Of a stretch of 64,000 nt of DNA, positions 24,477-33,130 are shown piece by piece. Position numbers and translations under genes: made by a program. Origin of the DNA: Arthrobacter citreus (GTDB taxonomy: Bacteria; Bacillota; Bacilli; Bacillales; Bacillaceae_G). The first letter of the stretch is position 1, and each line of letters opens with the position of its first letter. The stretch is taken from NCBI GenBank assembly GCA_013200995.1, contig CP053688.1:2976001-3040000 (forward strand), read 5' to 3'. Below the pieces are notes generated by a model that made no database searches, was not told the DNA's origin, and saw only the letters and a list, made by a program, of their open reading frames with translations.

Positions 24477-26159
24477 CTAATTTACTGGTTTTAACCAAAG
24501 GAATTGATATGGATCTAAAGAATTAAATTCATTAAATTCTTCAACAACCCCAGTTAAAATATTCAAATACTTTCCATTTAAACCACATAAAACTTGTTCA
24601 TTTGATAGATTATGAAGAATGATGATGTGATCATCTTCACTCGTACGTTTAATAGCAAATATTTTCTCATTCAGTTCAAGTACTTCCATCTTTGCATTTG
24701 GATTAAATAGTTTTTCTTCTTTACGTACTTGAATAATGTTTGTCAGTTCTGTAAAAACCTTATTTCTTAAAGTTCCCTCTTCATTTAATTCTTTTTCAAT
24801 TTCAACAAGCGAATATTTTTGGCGATTAATTGAACGATTCATACCTGTTTTTTCAACGCCCGCATAATCATTTCTTGAGCCAAGCATACTTTGAATATAA
24901 ATTGCCGGTACTCCTTGGAATGTTAACAAGATTGAATGTGCTAGTAAGAATTTCTTTACTCGTTGGTCATCACTTGAAGATTGTTTATTTAAAGCATCTA
25001 GGTAAGTTACATTAATTTCATATGGACTCTCAGTACCGTCAGAATTCTTCTTATAATTTACTAATGCTCCTTCTTCTTTTAGCTCTTCTACTAATGATAA
25101 AATTTCTTCTTCAGGAATAATTCCACGAATTGGATTTAAACCAATTCCATCATGAGAAGCTAAGAAGTTAAAGAACGTAGTATCTTCTCCAGAACCTTCA
25201 AGATTCTTCGCCCAATTAGATAATGCGCTTCCATTTCCTTTATGAAGTGAATATAAGACTAATGGAGGCAGTGGAAATTGATAGACCATGTGAGCCTCAT
25301 CATGTCCGTTACCAAAGTACGAAATATTATCTAAGTGAGGTACATTTGTTTCAGTAATCATTACTGTACCCTTAGCTGCTTCATCTAATAAATCTCGGAA
25401 TAATTTAACGATTTCATGTGTTTTTTCAAGATGGATACAAGATGTACCTACCTCTTTCCACATATAGCCTACAGCATCAAGTCTTACATATTCTGCTCCT
25501 TGTTCAAGGTAAAATAGTAAAACATCAATCATATCTAATAAAACTTGTGGATTACTAAAGTTCAAGTCAATTTGATCATCACTAAACGTTGTCCAAATGT
25601 GTTTTTCCTCACCATTAGCTAGTTTGAATTTTGATAGCAATGGAAGTGCCCTAGGTCTAGTCACTGAGCTTAAATCAATTGATGGATCCATTTCAGTGAA
25701 ATAATCATTATATTTTGGATCATTGTTCAAATAGCCTTGGAACCACTCACTCTTACTAGAGATATGATTACATACATAATCAAACATGATTCTCGCTGAA
25801 TTTGATAAGCTTTCAATATGTGACCAATCCCCGAGTGTTGGATTTACTTTCTTATAATCAACAACTGAAAAACCATCATCAGATGTATAAGGGTAAAAAG
25901 GTAAAATGTGAACAAGTTCAAATTTATTTGATAAATGTTCATCAAACATTTTTTTGAAGGTTTCTAAAGTTGGTATTCCCTCTTCTTGAAACTGATCACC
26001 GTAAGTTATTAAAACAACATCTGACTCGTCCCAATTTTGTTTTCTTTTTTTTGAAATTTTTAATTTTGCTTCTTCAATTCGTTTCTCTATCAAACTATTA
26101 ATTCGATTTATATCTTCATTTTCATAAATAAAAGCTAATCTTTCTTTTATTTTACTCAT
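24477..26159 (-). CDS. ycjM: GH13_18 sucrose/glucosylglycerate phosphorylase (YcjM-like)
   Basis: A 560-residue GH13 enzyme of the sucrose-phosphorylase subfamily. The nucleophile region YVRLDAVGYMWKE (near 240), the acid region MITETNVPH (near 280) and FFNFLASHDGIGL (near 340) are all present. Subfamily members transfer glucose from sucrose, glucosylglycerate or glucosylglycerol to phosphate. E. coli YcjM acts on glucosylglycerate, and the glycerate kinase in this operon supports that substrate. The ATG at 26159 has GGAGGA seven bases upstream. An earlier in-frame ATG at 26264 would lie upstream of the transcription start. First gene of the operon. Confidence 0.85.
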   Translation of the reverse strand: MSKIKERLAFIYENEDINRINSLIEKRIEEAKLKISKKRKQNWDESDVVLITYGDQFQEEGIPTLETFKKMFDEHLSNKFELVHILPFYPYTSDDGFSVVDYKKVNPTLGDWSHIESLSNSARIMFDYVCNHISSKSEWFQGYLNNDPKYNDYFTEMDPSIDLSSVTRPRALPLLSKFKLANGEEKHIWTTFSDDQIDLNFSNPQVLLDMIDVLLFYLEQGAEYVRLDAVGYMWKEVGTSCIHLEKTHEIVKLFRDLLDEAAKGTVMITETNVPHLDNISYFGNGHDEAHMVYQFPLPPLVLYSLHKGNGSALSNWAKNLEGSGEDTTFFNFLASHDGIGLNPIRGIIPEEEILSLVEELKEEGALVNYKKNSDGTESPYEINVTYLDALNKQSSSDDQRVKKFLLAHSILLTFQGVPAIYIQSMLGSRNDYAGVEKTGMNRSINRQKYSLVEIEKELNEEGTLRNKVFTELTNIIQVRKEEKLFNPNAKMEVLELNEKIFAIKRTSEDDHIIILHNLSNEQVLCGLNGKYLNILTGVVEEFNEFNSLDPYQFLWLKPVN

Positions 26160-26173
26160 ATGATTCCTCCTTG

Positions 26174-26230
26174 TGGTATCGCTCCCACAGAGATGTAAAA
26201 AAAATTGGTACTCAATTGGTACCGCTCCCA
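26174..26230 (-). promoter_or_regulatory. Two LacI-type operators at the ycj-type operon promoter
   Basis: TGGTATCGCTCCCA at 26174-26187 and TGGTACCGCTCCCA at 26217-26230 are near-identical 14-mers. They are close to the CelR-like palindrome TGGGAGCGCTCCCA bound by related LacI-family regulators. The second covers the expected transcription start. The first lies in the leader just upstream of the ribosome binding site. Confidence 0.75.
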
Positions 26231-26235
26231 AACTC

Positions 26236-26264
26236 AATATATTATAGAAAGCGCTTACTGTCAA
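26236..26264 (-). promoter_or_regulatory. Sigma-A promoter of the ycj-type operon with a cre site
   Basis: On the minus strand TTGACA (26259-26264) and TATATT (26236-26241) are 17 bases apart. The spacer carries AGTAAGCGCTTTCT (26246-26259), a close match to the CcpA cre consensus. This implies carbon catabolite repression as well as control by the LacI-type repressor. Confidence 0.75.
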
Positions 26265-26427
26265 TTTAAAAAATTTATTTTTTTTTGATTTGAATTTACT
26301 CTGATCGATTCATTCGGATTTCTTAATTCTTTATGACTAAACATTTAGTATTGCTACTTTTTTATATTCTCCATATAATTGCCCTAGTAATAAATAGTTA
26401 ATTTTTCACTATGCTATGTTCACAGTC

Positions 26428-26500
26428 TTGACAAATTTTAAAAAAAGTCGTTACTATCATGATATATTATCAGCATTATTTTTTCTGGTAACCGCTCCTA
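26428..26500 (+). promoter_or_regulatory. Promoter and operator of the LacI-type regulator gene
   Basis: TTGACA at 26428-26433 and TACTAT at 26452-26457 (18-base spacer) form a plus-strand promoter. A third operator-like copy, TGGTAACCGCTCCTA at 26486-26500, lies about 25 bases after the expected start. A partial cre-like TGTAAACGTTTTTA occurs at 26591-26604. Autorepression is likely. Confidence 0.6.
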
Positions 26501-26635
26501 GTTACTAACCAGAAATAATATTTCGATATAACTTTACCGATTTAAATAGTTCTTTTCTAAAATAATTTAACTAATTAATTAAAGATAAAATGTAAACGTT
26601 TTTACTACATTATAAAAAATGAATGGAGCATACAA

Positions 26636-27655
26636 ATGGGCCCTACAATTTACGATATTGCTCGCGTGGCTAACGTTTCAAAGTCCACTGTATCTCGAGT
26701 ACTTAATAATAAAGAAAATATTTCAGAAGAAAGTCGCTTGCGAGTTTTGAAGGCAATAGAAGAATTAAATTACCAACCTAATAAGTTAGCTAGGGCACTT
26801 ACATCATCTGGATTTGATGCAATTTTGGTAATGTCTCGTTCGACGAAAACAACTGCTGGAAACACGTTTTTCTCTGAAATTATTCACTCTATTTCAACGA
26901 GATCAGAAGTAGAAAATTTCGATGTCATCATACAAACATCAAAAAATAGCAAAGATGAGTTAAATAAATGTATTGAGAAAATTCGCGGCAAAATGATTAA
27001 GGGAATTCTTATGTTGAGTTCGCCTGCAAATGAGGATTTTTTCAAAGAATTAGATAAATATGAAATTCCTGTAGTCGTTATTGGAAGAGTTGAAGGAAAC
27101 TATCAACACATCTATTCTGTGGATACTGATAATTTTAATGACAGCTATCAACTAGTCCAACACTTGATTAATCAGGGACATACTGACATTGCTTGCCTTC
27201 ATTCTTCTCTTGATTACCACGTTTCAATTGACAGATTGGAAGGTTATAAAAAATGTTTAATTGATAACGGAATTCCACTTCGTTCCGATCGAATTATTGA
27301 TAGCGGATACACAATGGAAAGAGCATATGAAACTTCAGAAACCCTTTTAAAATCTAAAGATTTACCAACTGCAATATTTGCAATAGATGATCTAAAAGTG
27401 ATTGGACTTTATAATACAACTGCAAAGTTAGGCATTTCAATTCCGAAAGATTTATCAATTATAGGATATAATAATGGCATTTTTTCACCGTTATTCTCTC
27501 CGCCTCTAACCGGGATCGAAATTCCAGTTATGAAGCTAGGTGAAACAGCGACAGATTTACTATTTAAACGCATAAAAAATGAACCAGAAAAAACAGAACA
27601 TATTATTGTTCCAACAAAGCTGGTCGAACGAAAATCAGTTGCCAAAATAAATTGA
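26636..27655 (+). CDS. LacI-family transcriptional regulator of the glycoside operon
   Basis: A 339-residue repressor with an N-terminal helix-turn-helix (TIYDIARVANVSKSTVSRVL), the hinge helix PNKLARAL, and a periplasmic-binding-protein-like sugar domain with the usual GYNNG motif. It is divergent from the large phosphorylase/ABC operon and directly followed by beta-phosphoglucomutase. Three copies of a TGGTA-CGCTCC operator lie in the shared 476-bp intergenic region. It is the positional counterpart of E. coli YcjW. The inducer is probably a sugar or sugar phosphate of the pathway. Confidence 0.9.
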   Translation: MGPTIYDIARVANVSKSTVSRVLNNKENISEESRLRVLKAIEELNYQPNKLARALTSSGFDAILVMSRSTKTTAGNTFFSEIIHSISTRSEVENFDVIIQTSKNSKDELNKCIEKIRGKMIKGILMLSSPANEDFFKELDKYEIPVVVIGRVEGNYQHIYSVDTDNFNDSYQLVQHLINQGHTDIACLHSSLDYHVSIDRLEGYKKCLIDNGIPLRSDRIIDSGYTMERAYETSETLLKSKDLPTAIFAIDDLKVIGLYNTTAKLGISIPKDLSIIGYNNGIFSPLFSPPLTGIEIPVMKLGETATDLLFKRIKNEPEKTEHIIVPTKLVERKSVAKIN

Positions 27656-27677
27656 TTGAAATGATGGGGGTACCATT

Positions 27678-28349
27678 TTGAAAAAACAAATTGAAGCAAT
27701 TATATTTGACTTAGATGGTGTAATTACCGATACAGCTGAATTTCATTATTTAGCATGGAAGAAGCTAGGTGAAGATTTAGGAATTCCGTTTGATCGTGAA
27801 TTTAATGAAACGCTAAAAGGTGTAAGTCGAACAGACTCATTAGAAAGAATCCTGAAACTAGGCGACCGCCAAAATGATTTCTCCGAAGCTGATAAAATTG
27901 AGTTAGCAACAAAAAAGAATACTCATTATGTTGAGTTAATCCGTAATATTTCTGAAAAGGATCTATTACCTGGAATTGAATCTTTCTTAATTCAAATAAA
28001 AAAAGAAGGCATTAAAATCGCAATGGCCTCTGCATCAAAAAATGCATTAATGGTAGCAAATGCTTTAGGAATTACTGACTATTTTGATCACATCGTTGAC
28101 GCTGCAACTGTCATTAATTCAAAACCGGATCCAGAAGTATTTTTAAAAGCTGCCCAAGCAGTTTCTGCTAATCCTGAAAATTGCATTGGTGTCGAGGATG
28201 CTGCTGCTGGTGTTGATGCAATTAATGCTGCAAATATGTACTCTGTTGCTATTGGGGACTCGACTGTTTTAAACCATGCTAATTTAGTTTTATCATCAAC
28301 AGAAGAATTAGAGCTTAATAGAATTATTGATAAGTATTTAATATCATAA
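27678..28349 (+). CDS. pgmB: Beta-phosphoglucomutase (PgmB/YcjU-like)
   Basis: A 223-residue HAD-superfamily enzyme with the nucleophile motif FDLDGVITDT, an early TAEFHYLAWKKL cap segment, ASASKN (motif II), Lys in INSKPDPEVF, and EDAAAG (motif IV). It interconverts beta-glucose 1-phosphate, the product of GH65 phosphorylases, with glucose 6-phosphate. TTG start after GGGGG. It lies 22 bases after the LacI-type gene, so the two are cotranscribed and divergent from the main operon. This links the GH65 enzyme at 16078 to glycolysis. Confidence 0.92.
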   Translation: MKKQIEAIIFDLDGVITDTAEFHYLAWKKLGEDLGIPFDREFNETLKGVSRTDSLERILKLGDRQNDFSEADKIELATKKNTHYVELIRNISEKDLLPGIESFLIQIKKEGIKIAMASASKNALMVANALGITDYFDHIVDAATVINSKPDPEVFLKAAQAVSANPENCIGVEDAAAGVDAINAANMYSVAIGDSTVLNHANLVLSSTEELELNRIIDKYLIS

Positions 28350-28390
28350 CTTACTAAGATTAATTATCTCGGAATAATAATAGAACTATA

Positions 28391-28430
28391 AAAAAACGAA
28401 AATCTCATTTTTAGAGATTTTCGTTTTTTT
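28391..28430. terminator. Bidirectional terminator between pgmB and bioB
   Basis: A perfect 16-bp stem (28391-28406 with 28414-28429) has A6 on one side and T7 on the other, between two convergent genes. Confidence 0.88.
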
Positions 28431-28432
28431 AA

Positions 28433-29428
28433 TTACGATAACATCAATTCTTGCTTTTCAACTAACTCAATTTCAAAACCTAAATCTTCAAGCATCGCAT
28501 GATCACGATTAGTTTCCTGTCCCTCCGTAGTCAAATAATCACCTATAAAAATACTATTTGCGGCGTAAAGTCCAAGTGGTTGTAAACTTCGAAGATTTAC
28601 TTCACGTCCTCCTGAAATACGTATTTCTTTTGTTGGATTAATGAATCGGAAAAGTGCCAGCACTTTTAAACAATAACGTGGATTTAATTCGTTCACACCT
28701 TCTAGTTTCGTTCCATTAATCGCATGTAAAAAGTTTACTGGAATAGAGTCGGCATCCAATAGTCGTAATGACCTCGCGATTGAAATAACATCTTGTTTTG
28801 TTTCCTTCATCCCTATAATAGCCCCTGAACAAGGAGATATACCTGACTGTTTAACTTTCTCGACCGTATCAATTCGATCCTGATATGTATGGGTTGTTGT
28901 TATATAATTATGATGCTCAGCTGAGGTATTTAAATTATGATTATAACGATCGACCCCTGCTTCTTTAAGTTCATTTGCTTGATGATCCTTAATAAGTCCT
29001 AAACAAGCACAAACTTTCAAACCATATAATTCTTTAATTTCCTTAACTGCATCAGTAACAACATTTACATCCTTGTTAGTCGGCCCGCGTCCACTTGCGA
29101 CTATACAATATGTTCCTGCCTTTAAATCAAAGGCGCGCTTTGCTCCCTCAAGAATTTCTTCTTTCGATAGAAAAGCATATTTCTCGATTGGTGCACTTGA
29201 AATTGAAGACTGTGAACAATAGCCACAATCCTCAGGGCAATAACCACTTTTAGCATTAATGATCATATTAAGTTTAACTTTTTTTCCATAATAGTGTTTG
29301 CGAATAATAAATGCCCCTTGTAAAAGTGAAAGTAAGTCATCATCTTCACATGATAATATACTTAATGCTTCTTCGTCCGAAATTTCCTTACCTAAAATAA
29401 CTTCATGTGCCAAATTAGTCCAATTCAC
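28433..29428 (-). CDS. bioB: Biotin synthase
   Basis: A 331-residue radical SAM enzyme with the CxxxCxxC cluster motif in SGYCPEDCGYCSQS (near residue 65). It also has the auxiliary [2Fe-2S] ligand regions CACLGL and NHNLNTS, and SGGREVNLR near the C-terminus. It inserts sulfur into dethiobiotin, the last step of biotin synthesis. GTG start after AGGAGC. It lies 23 bases downstream of bioD on the minus strand and is controlled from the BirA operator at 30247. Other bio genes are not in the window. Confidence 0.96.
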   Translation of the reverse strand: MNWTNLAHEVILGKEISDEEALSILSCEDDDLLSLLQGAFIIRKHYYGKKVKLNMIINAKSGYCPEDCGYCSQSSISSAPIEKYAFLSKEEILEGAKRAFDLKAGTYCIVASGRGPTNKDVNVVTDAVKEIKELYGLKVCACLGLIKDHQANELKEAGVDRYNHNLNTSAEHHNYITTTHTYQDRIDTVEKVKQSGISPCSGAIIGMKETKQDVISIARSLRLLDADSIPVNFLHAINGTKLEGVNELNPRYCLKVLALFRFINPTKEIRISGGREVNLRSLQPLGLYAANSIFIGDYLTTEGQETNRDHAMLEDLGFEIELVEKQELMLS

Positions 29429-29451
29429 TTTGTATCGCTCCTACTCATTTA

Positions 29452-30132
29452 TCATTTCGTCAATAATTGTTGAATTTCAAAAATATGATCTTCCGTAAAA
29501 AAGTCCGACTGTTCCGGTATAACGCCTAGTATGATTTGACCAGTTAATTTCTCTAGCATCATTAAATTATCTTTTTCCATTTCACTCATCGTAGACGGTA
29601 CCTTATTAATAAGTAAGCCTAAAATATTAATTTGGTGTGACTTTAAGTACTCAGTTGTTAAAACTGTATGATTAAGCGTTCCTAGCCTTAATGTAGTAAC
29701 AAGAATTACAGGTAGATTTAACAGCTTAATTAAATCAATCGTTCCAAAGTTTTCTTTTAACGGAACTGCAACTCCGCCAGCACCATCAACAAGAACAACA
29801 TCATGTTTGTTTTCTAATTGCTTATATTTTTCCAAAATAACTTGCTCATCAATAAACACATTTTCTAGTTTACTAGCTAAATGTGGTGAAACAGGTGTTT
29901 CAAGTGTGTAGGTATTGTAGTAATGATCGTCTTCTAAAAGCGGTAATTTTTCTTTATAGAACGCTACATCTTCGCCTATAAATCTATCATTTACTTTAAC
30001 TACACCACTCTGAATTGGTTTATAAGGAATGGCATCAATACCTTTACGTTGCAAGCATGCTACCATTTGAGTAGTTACATAGGTTTTTCCAATATTTGTA
30101 TCAATTCCAGTAACAAAATATCCTTTTCCCAT
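29452..30132 (-). CDS. bioD: Dethiobiotin synthetase
   Basis: A 226-residue P-loop ATPase. It has the Walker A variant GIDTNIGKTYV, the KPIQSG segment that binds the substrate and the DGAGGVAVPL switch. It closes the ureido ring of dethiobiotin from diaminopelargonate, CO2 and ATP. I start at the ATG at 30132, about ten bases after AAAGGTGG. The open frame extends upstream to 30240 but lacks a ribosome binding site there and would run into the promoter. First gene of a bioD-bioB operon. Confidence 0.93.
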   Translation of the reverse strand: MGKGYFVTGIDTNIGKTYVTTQMVACLQRKGIDAIPYKPIQSGVVKVNDRFIGEDVAFYKEKLPLLEDDHYYNTYTLETPVSPHLASKLENVFIDEQVILEKYKQLENKHDVVLVDGAGGVAVPLKENFGTIDLIKLLNLPVILVTTLRLGTLNHTVLTTEYLKSHQINILGLLINKVPSTMSEMEKDNLMMLEKLTGQIILGVIPEQSDFFTEDHIFEIQQLLTK

Positions 30133-30246
30133 CTTAAGCAGCCACCTTTTTTTCATTGTCTCTAGCCTTAGCAACATTAATTTTTGAGTTTGAAAAATTA
30201 GTAAAATTTGACAATCTAACAAAATTAAATTTACATGCAATTAAAT

Positions 30247-30284
30247 TATATGTCAACCTTGTTTTAATTTTAAGTTAACATATA
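30247..30284 (-). promoter_or_regulatory. BirA operator of the biotin operon
   Basis: Arms TATATGTCAAC and GTTAACATATA (one mismatch) are 16 bases apart. This is the form of the biotin repressor site known from Bacillus bio operons. It lies about 115 bases upstream of bioD. Confidence 0.85.
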
Positions 30285-30449
30285 CATTTTTGGAGAATAA
30301 CATTTATAAACCATTAACTATATCGGGAATTATCTTAAAAAAGTTACCAATTTTTACATATGTCTTTTTACTGCATTCTTGGTTTATTTGAAATATTCAA
30401 CTTAGCTAAATGTAAAACCGTTGAAAATAACATGACAGGAGTATTTATA

Positions 30450-30816
30450 ATGAAAAGATTAATTAGTATAACGTCGTTTGCTTTTGTTTTTTTTATTTTA
30501 GTTAGTAGCTGTAGTTTAAAAGCTGAGAATCATAGTTTAAGGGGAACCTATTTATGTAAAAAACTACCTCGAGTGACTATGGTATTTGATCAAGTGAGAT
30601 CACAATAAATTCTATTATTATAATCCGGATTTATCTGTAAACAGCAAAGTAGATATTGGTACATATGTAAAAAAATCAAACTTAAAATATATAATAAGGA
30701 GTAAAAAGTTTAACAACGAAGAGCTTACTCTTAGTAAAAAAGGATTTACAATTTTTATAAATGGTCAAAAATATTATTTTTATCAATTTAGTAGTGTACC
30801 CACAATTGAAGAATAA
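30450..30816 (+). pseudogene. Small lipoprotein gene broken by a frameshift
   Basis: An ATG after AGGAG opens a lipoprotein signal (MKRLISITSFAFVFFILVSSC), and the frame runs through FDQV to a TAA at 30606. The adjacent frame continues at once with KFYYYNPDLSVNSKVDIGTY and ends, after IRSKKFNNEELTLSKKGF and FINGQKYYFYQF, at TAA 30814-30816. Removing one base near 30595 would give one continuous protein of about 121 residues with the repeated pattern GTY...FYYYN...GTY. I do not know its function. The break may be a real mutation or a sequencing error. Confidence 0.65.
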
Positions 30817-31016
30817 CCACTTATACAAAGTGCAACTTAAAAATACTAGAAAACATTTCCTGTAATAGTACTTTTTTACAAAATTAAAAAATAATTATAC
30901 ATTTAAAAATTAAAATTATTGAGAACTTAATTGGAATCCTCTCCTTATAGTAGTCAGTAAAAAGAAAGATTCTATATTGTCTACTAAATGGAGAATTTTA
31001 TAGGAATAATGAGCTG

Positions 31017-31067
31017 GCAATGCAAACTAAAACCTTGTCTTAATGACAAGGTTTTAGTTTGCATTGC
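31017..31067. terminator. Perfect 23-bp hairpin
   Basis: A perfect 23-bp stem (31017-31039 with 31045-31067) has a 5-base loop TTAAT, followed by TATTTTAT. It is unusually long for an intrinsic terminator. The stretch 30817-31016 before it holds nothing I recognise. Confidence 0.6.
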
Positions 31068-31216
31068 TATTTTATATAGGATGCTGGTTTGAATTCCATA
31101 TCTAATTCAATCGCTTTTTCATACTGATTAAGCTCAATATAATATGAATATAATTTTTCCCCATACTGCTCGTAATAACTAATATTATTAGAAGGTGTAA
31201 TAAAACAAAAATATGA
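31067..31216 (-). pseudogene. Possible C-terminal remnant of a TPR-type regulator
   Basis: About 49 codons without a start codon end in TAG. They read ISYYEQYGEKLYSYY, then ELNQYEKAIELDMEF, a helical repeat pattern like the end of XRE/TPR regulators such as the gene at 58376. It overlaps the start of the LysR fragment on the other strand, so two broken genes meet here. The similarity is weak. Confidence 0.3.
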
Positions 31217-31697
31217 TTTTGGCCTAATTCAATTTCGAGATTATTTAATGAATAATATAAAAAGTGCTCAGTCAGAAGTTATACTGACAAGTCCTATTCA
31301 TATTTGTGTAAGTAAGTCATCTCATTTAGCTTTAAAAAATTCTGTCACAATTAACGATTTAAAAAATGAAAACTTTGTCCTTTGTAATGAAGACTATATA
31401 AACTCTTTATCTGAGTATTTAAGAGATTTTCCATTGAATGTATTATTTGTAACTGAAAATTTAGAGGTTATAAGGGGTGCAGTAATTGAAGACTTGGCAA
31501 TCACATTTGATACAAGTATTTCCTTAAAAAATGAGGCCTCCATATTGAATGGACAGACTGTTTCAATACCTTTAATCCATGTGGAGCCTTCTACAATACC
31601 AATCGGATGGGTTCGTTCAAATAACTCAGTTTCGTCGATGCTGTATGATAAATTTATAAAACTTTTAAAGATTGAGTTAGAATGTCTTGATAATTAA
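31183..31697 (+). pseudogene. LysR-type regulator fragment, effector domain only
   Basis: The frame is open from 31183. The first ATG is at 31248, without a good ribosome binding site. The product reads like the second half of a LysR substrate-binding domain: KYDFGLIQF, then TSPIHICVSKSSHLA, NDLKNENFVLCNEDY and a C-terminal strand with GWVRSNN. The DNA-binding helix-turn-helix and the first 120 or so residues are missing, so it cannot act as a regulator on its own. A terminator follows at 31711. Confidence 0.6.
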
Positions 31698-31710
31698 ACG
31701 ATCAAAAATA

Positions 31711-31748
31711 AAGAATCCCCGTATAGTGTTTACTACGGGGATTCTCTT
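31711..31748. terminator. Bidirectional terminator
   Basis: A 12-bp stem (AGAATCCCCGTA at 31712-31723 with TACGGGGATTCT at 31734-31745) between the LysR fragment and the convergent DedA/PAP2 gene. Confidence 0.75.
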
Positions 31749-31782
31749 TGTATAGATTTTTATTTAATAAAGACTATTTAAT

Positions 31783-33087
31783 TCACGCTTTTATCAATTT
31801 TTCCTTACTTATATTCTCTTTTAACAGCGAGACAAAACGAAACAACTCCAGTGAGAATAGGATTCCACTTAGCCAAACTGAGCTGAATACGAATCCAGCA
31901 GCAATGTCGCTAGGCAATAAGTGGTGTAAATAGACGCTGCTAATGGAAAATAGTACTACAACAAATATAAAACAGAAGAACATAATCGTATTAAGCATAT
32001 AAGCTTTGTTGTGCCGAATTAACATAATGATGAAGTAACCTAATACTGTCAGAATCAACATAGACTTTTCATTTGGAAAGTTTTTACCTACATGACTACC
32101 TAGCATAAAGTTGAAAATCCAAGGTATCCCTACGGATAGTATAAGGATTCCAGCTAAACTTGCGATTAGAAAGAGCAACTCTAGCCATTTATTTTTATTA
32201 TTTATTAAAATGACTATTATAGTAGCAAGTGAGACTGTCAATAAAACCTTCCAGGTCGATAATGAATAAATAAAGTTCATCGGCCCATGCCAGTGTTGAT
32301 TAAATAAATTAAACACAATGGTCTTAAATACGGAATTGAATTTATCAAATTCATTGCTAATTGTGTTTTGAATTAGCCCTACCATTAAGATAACAAACGT
32401 AACGAAAAAAATTAAACACGTTAAGATGAGCAATTTTATTTTCATGAAGCTTTTAAATCTCTTAAAACTTGATTCAAATATTAATATTAACGATTCTTTT
32501 ATTAATTCTTTTTTTGCTTTTACAACAATAAAAGTGAGAACTATGATACCTAATAATATGCTACCTAATACTAACCATTTTTTTATTTCTACTTGGTATA
32601 TATCCCAGTTTGGTCCCATTACCTTTCCTAACCAAATAAACGTTCCAATCCAAAGAAATACACCAATATATGAAAAAATGGCAAATGAGCGATAAGGTAA
32701 TTTGATAATCCCTGAAATAATGCTTGCGAAATGTCTAATACCTGGAATAAAGAACGATACTAGTAATAATACCTTCCCATATTTTTCATACCATTTTGAC
32801 ATTCTCTCTATCTTCTCTGGGCCCATATGGATATAATGACCAAATTTCCGAAAAAACGGTGTACCTAGTTTATATCCTAACCAATAAGAAATAGTAACCC
32901 CAACAATTCCTCCAAGGCCGGCAGAAATAATGGACAATACTATATTCATTTCCCCATGAAAACATAAAACCCCAACATAACTCATCAATGCTTCATTTGG
33001 AATAGGAACTATGATCAATTCCAACATCAATGATAAAAATAAAATGATATAACCATATTCATTTAATAAATGGATGATTTCGTTCAT
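31783..33087 (-). CDS. DedA family / degenerate PAP2 fusion membrane protein
   Basis: A 434-residue protein with about ten membrane segments. Residues 1-180 are a DedA (SNARE-associated) domain with PIPNEALMSY, the FFRKFG segment and FIPGIRHFASIISG. Residues 215-420 look like a PAP2 phosphatase domain: the later FPNEKSM replaces the usual PSGH, so its active-site His is Lys or absent, while YLHHLLPSDIAAGF keeps the third motif. DedA proteins act in lipid scrambling and envelope homeostasis. PAP2 enzymes dephosphorylate undecaprenyl pyrophosphate and other lipids. It is downstream of and probably cotranscribed with a two-component system. Confidence 0.8.
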   Translation of the reverse strand: MNEIIHLLNEYGYIILFLSLMLELIIVPIPNEALMSYVGVLCFHGEMNIVLSIISAGLGGIVGVTISYWLGYKLGTPFFRKFGHYIHMGPEKIERMSKWYEKYGKVLLLVSFFIPGIRHFASIISGIIKLPYRSFAIFSYIGVFLWIGTFIWLGKVMGPNWDIYQVEIKKWLVLGSILLGIIVLTFIVVKAKKELIKESLILIFESSFKRFKSFMKIKLLILTCLIFFVTFVILMVGLIQNTISNEFDKFNSVFKTIVFNLFNQHWHGPMNFIYSLSTWKVLLTVSLATIIVILINNKNKWLELLFLIASLAGILILSVGIPWIFNFMLGSHVGKNFPNEKSMLILTVLGYFIIMLIRHNKAYMLNTIMFFCFIFVVVLFSISSVYLHHLLPSDIAAGFVFSSVWLSGILFSLELFRFVSLLKENISKEKLIKA

Positions 33088-33130
33088 ATTCAGACCTCAA
33101 TCTTTCAATACTCTAAAGTACTTACTATCT

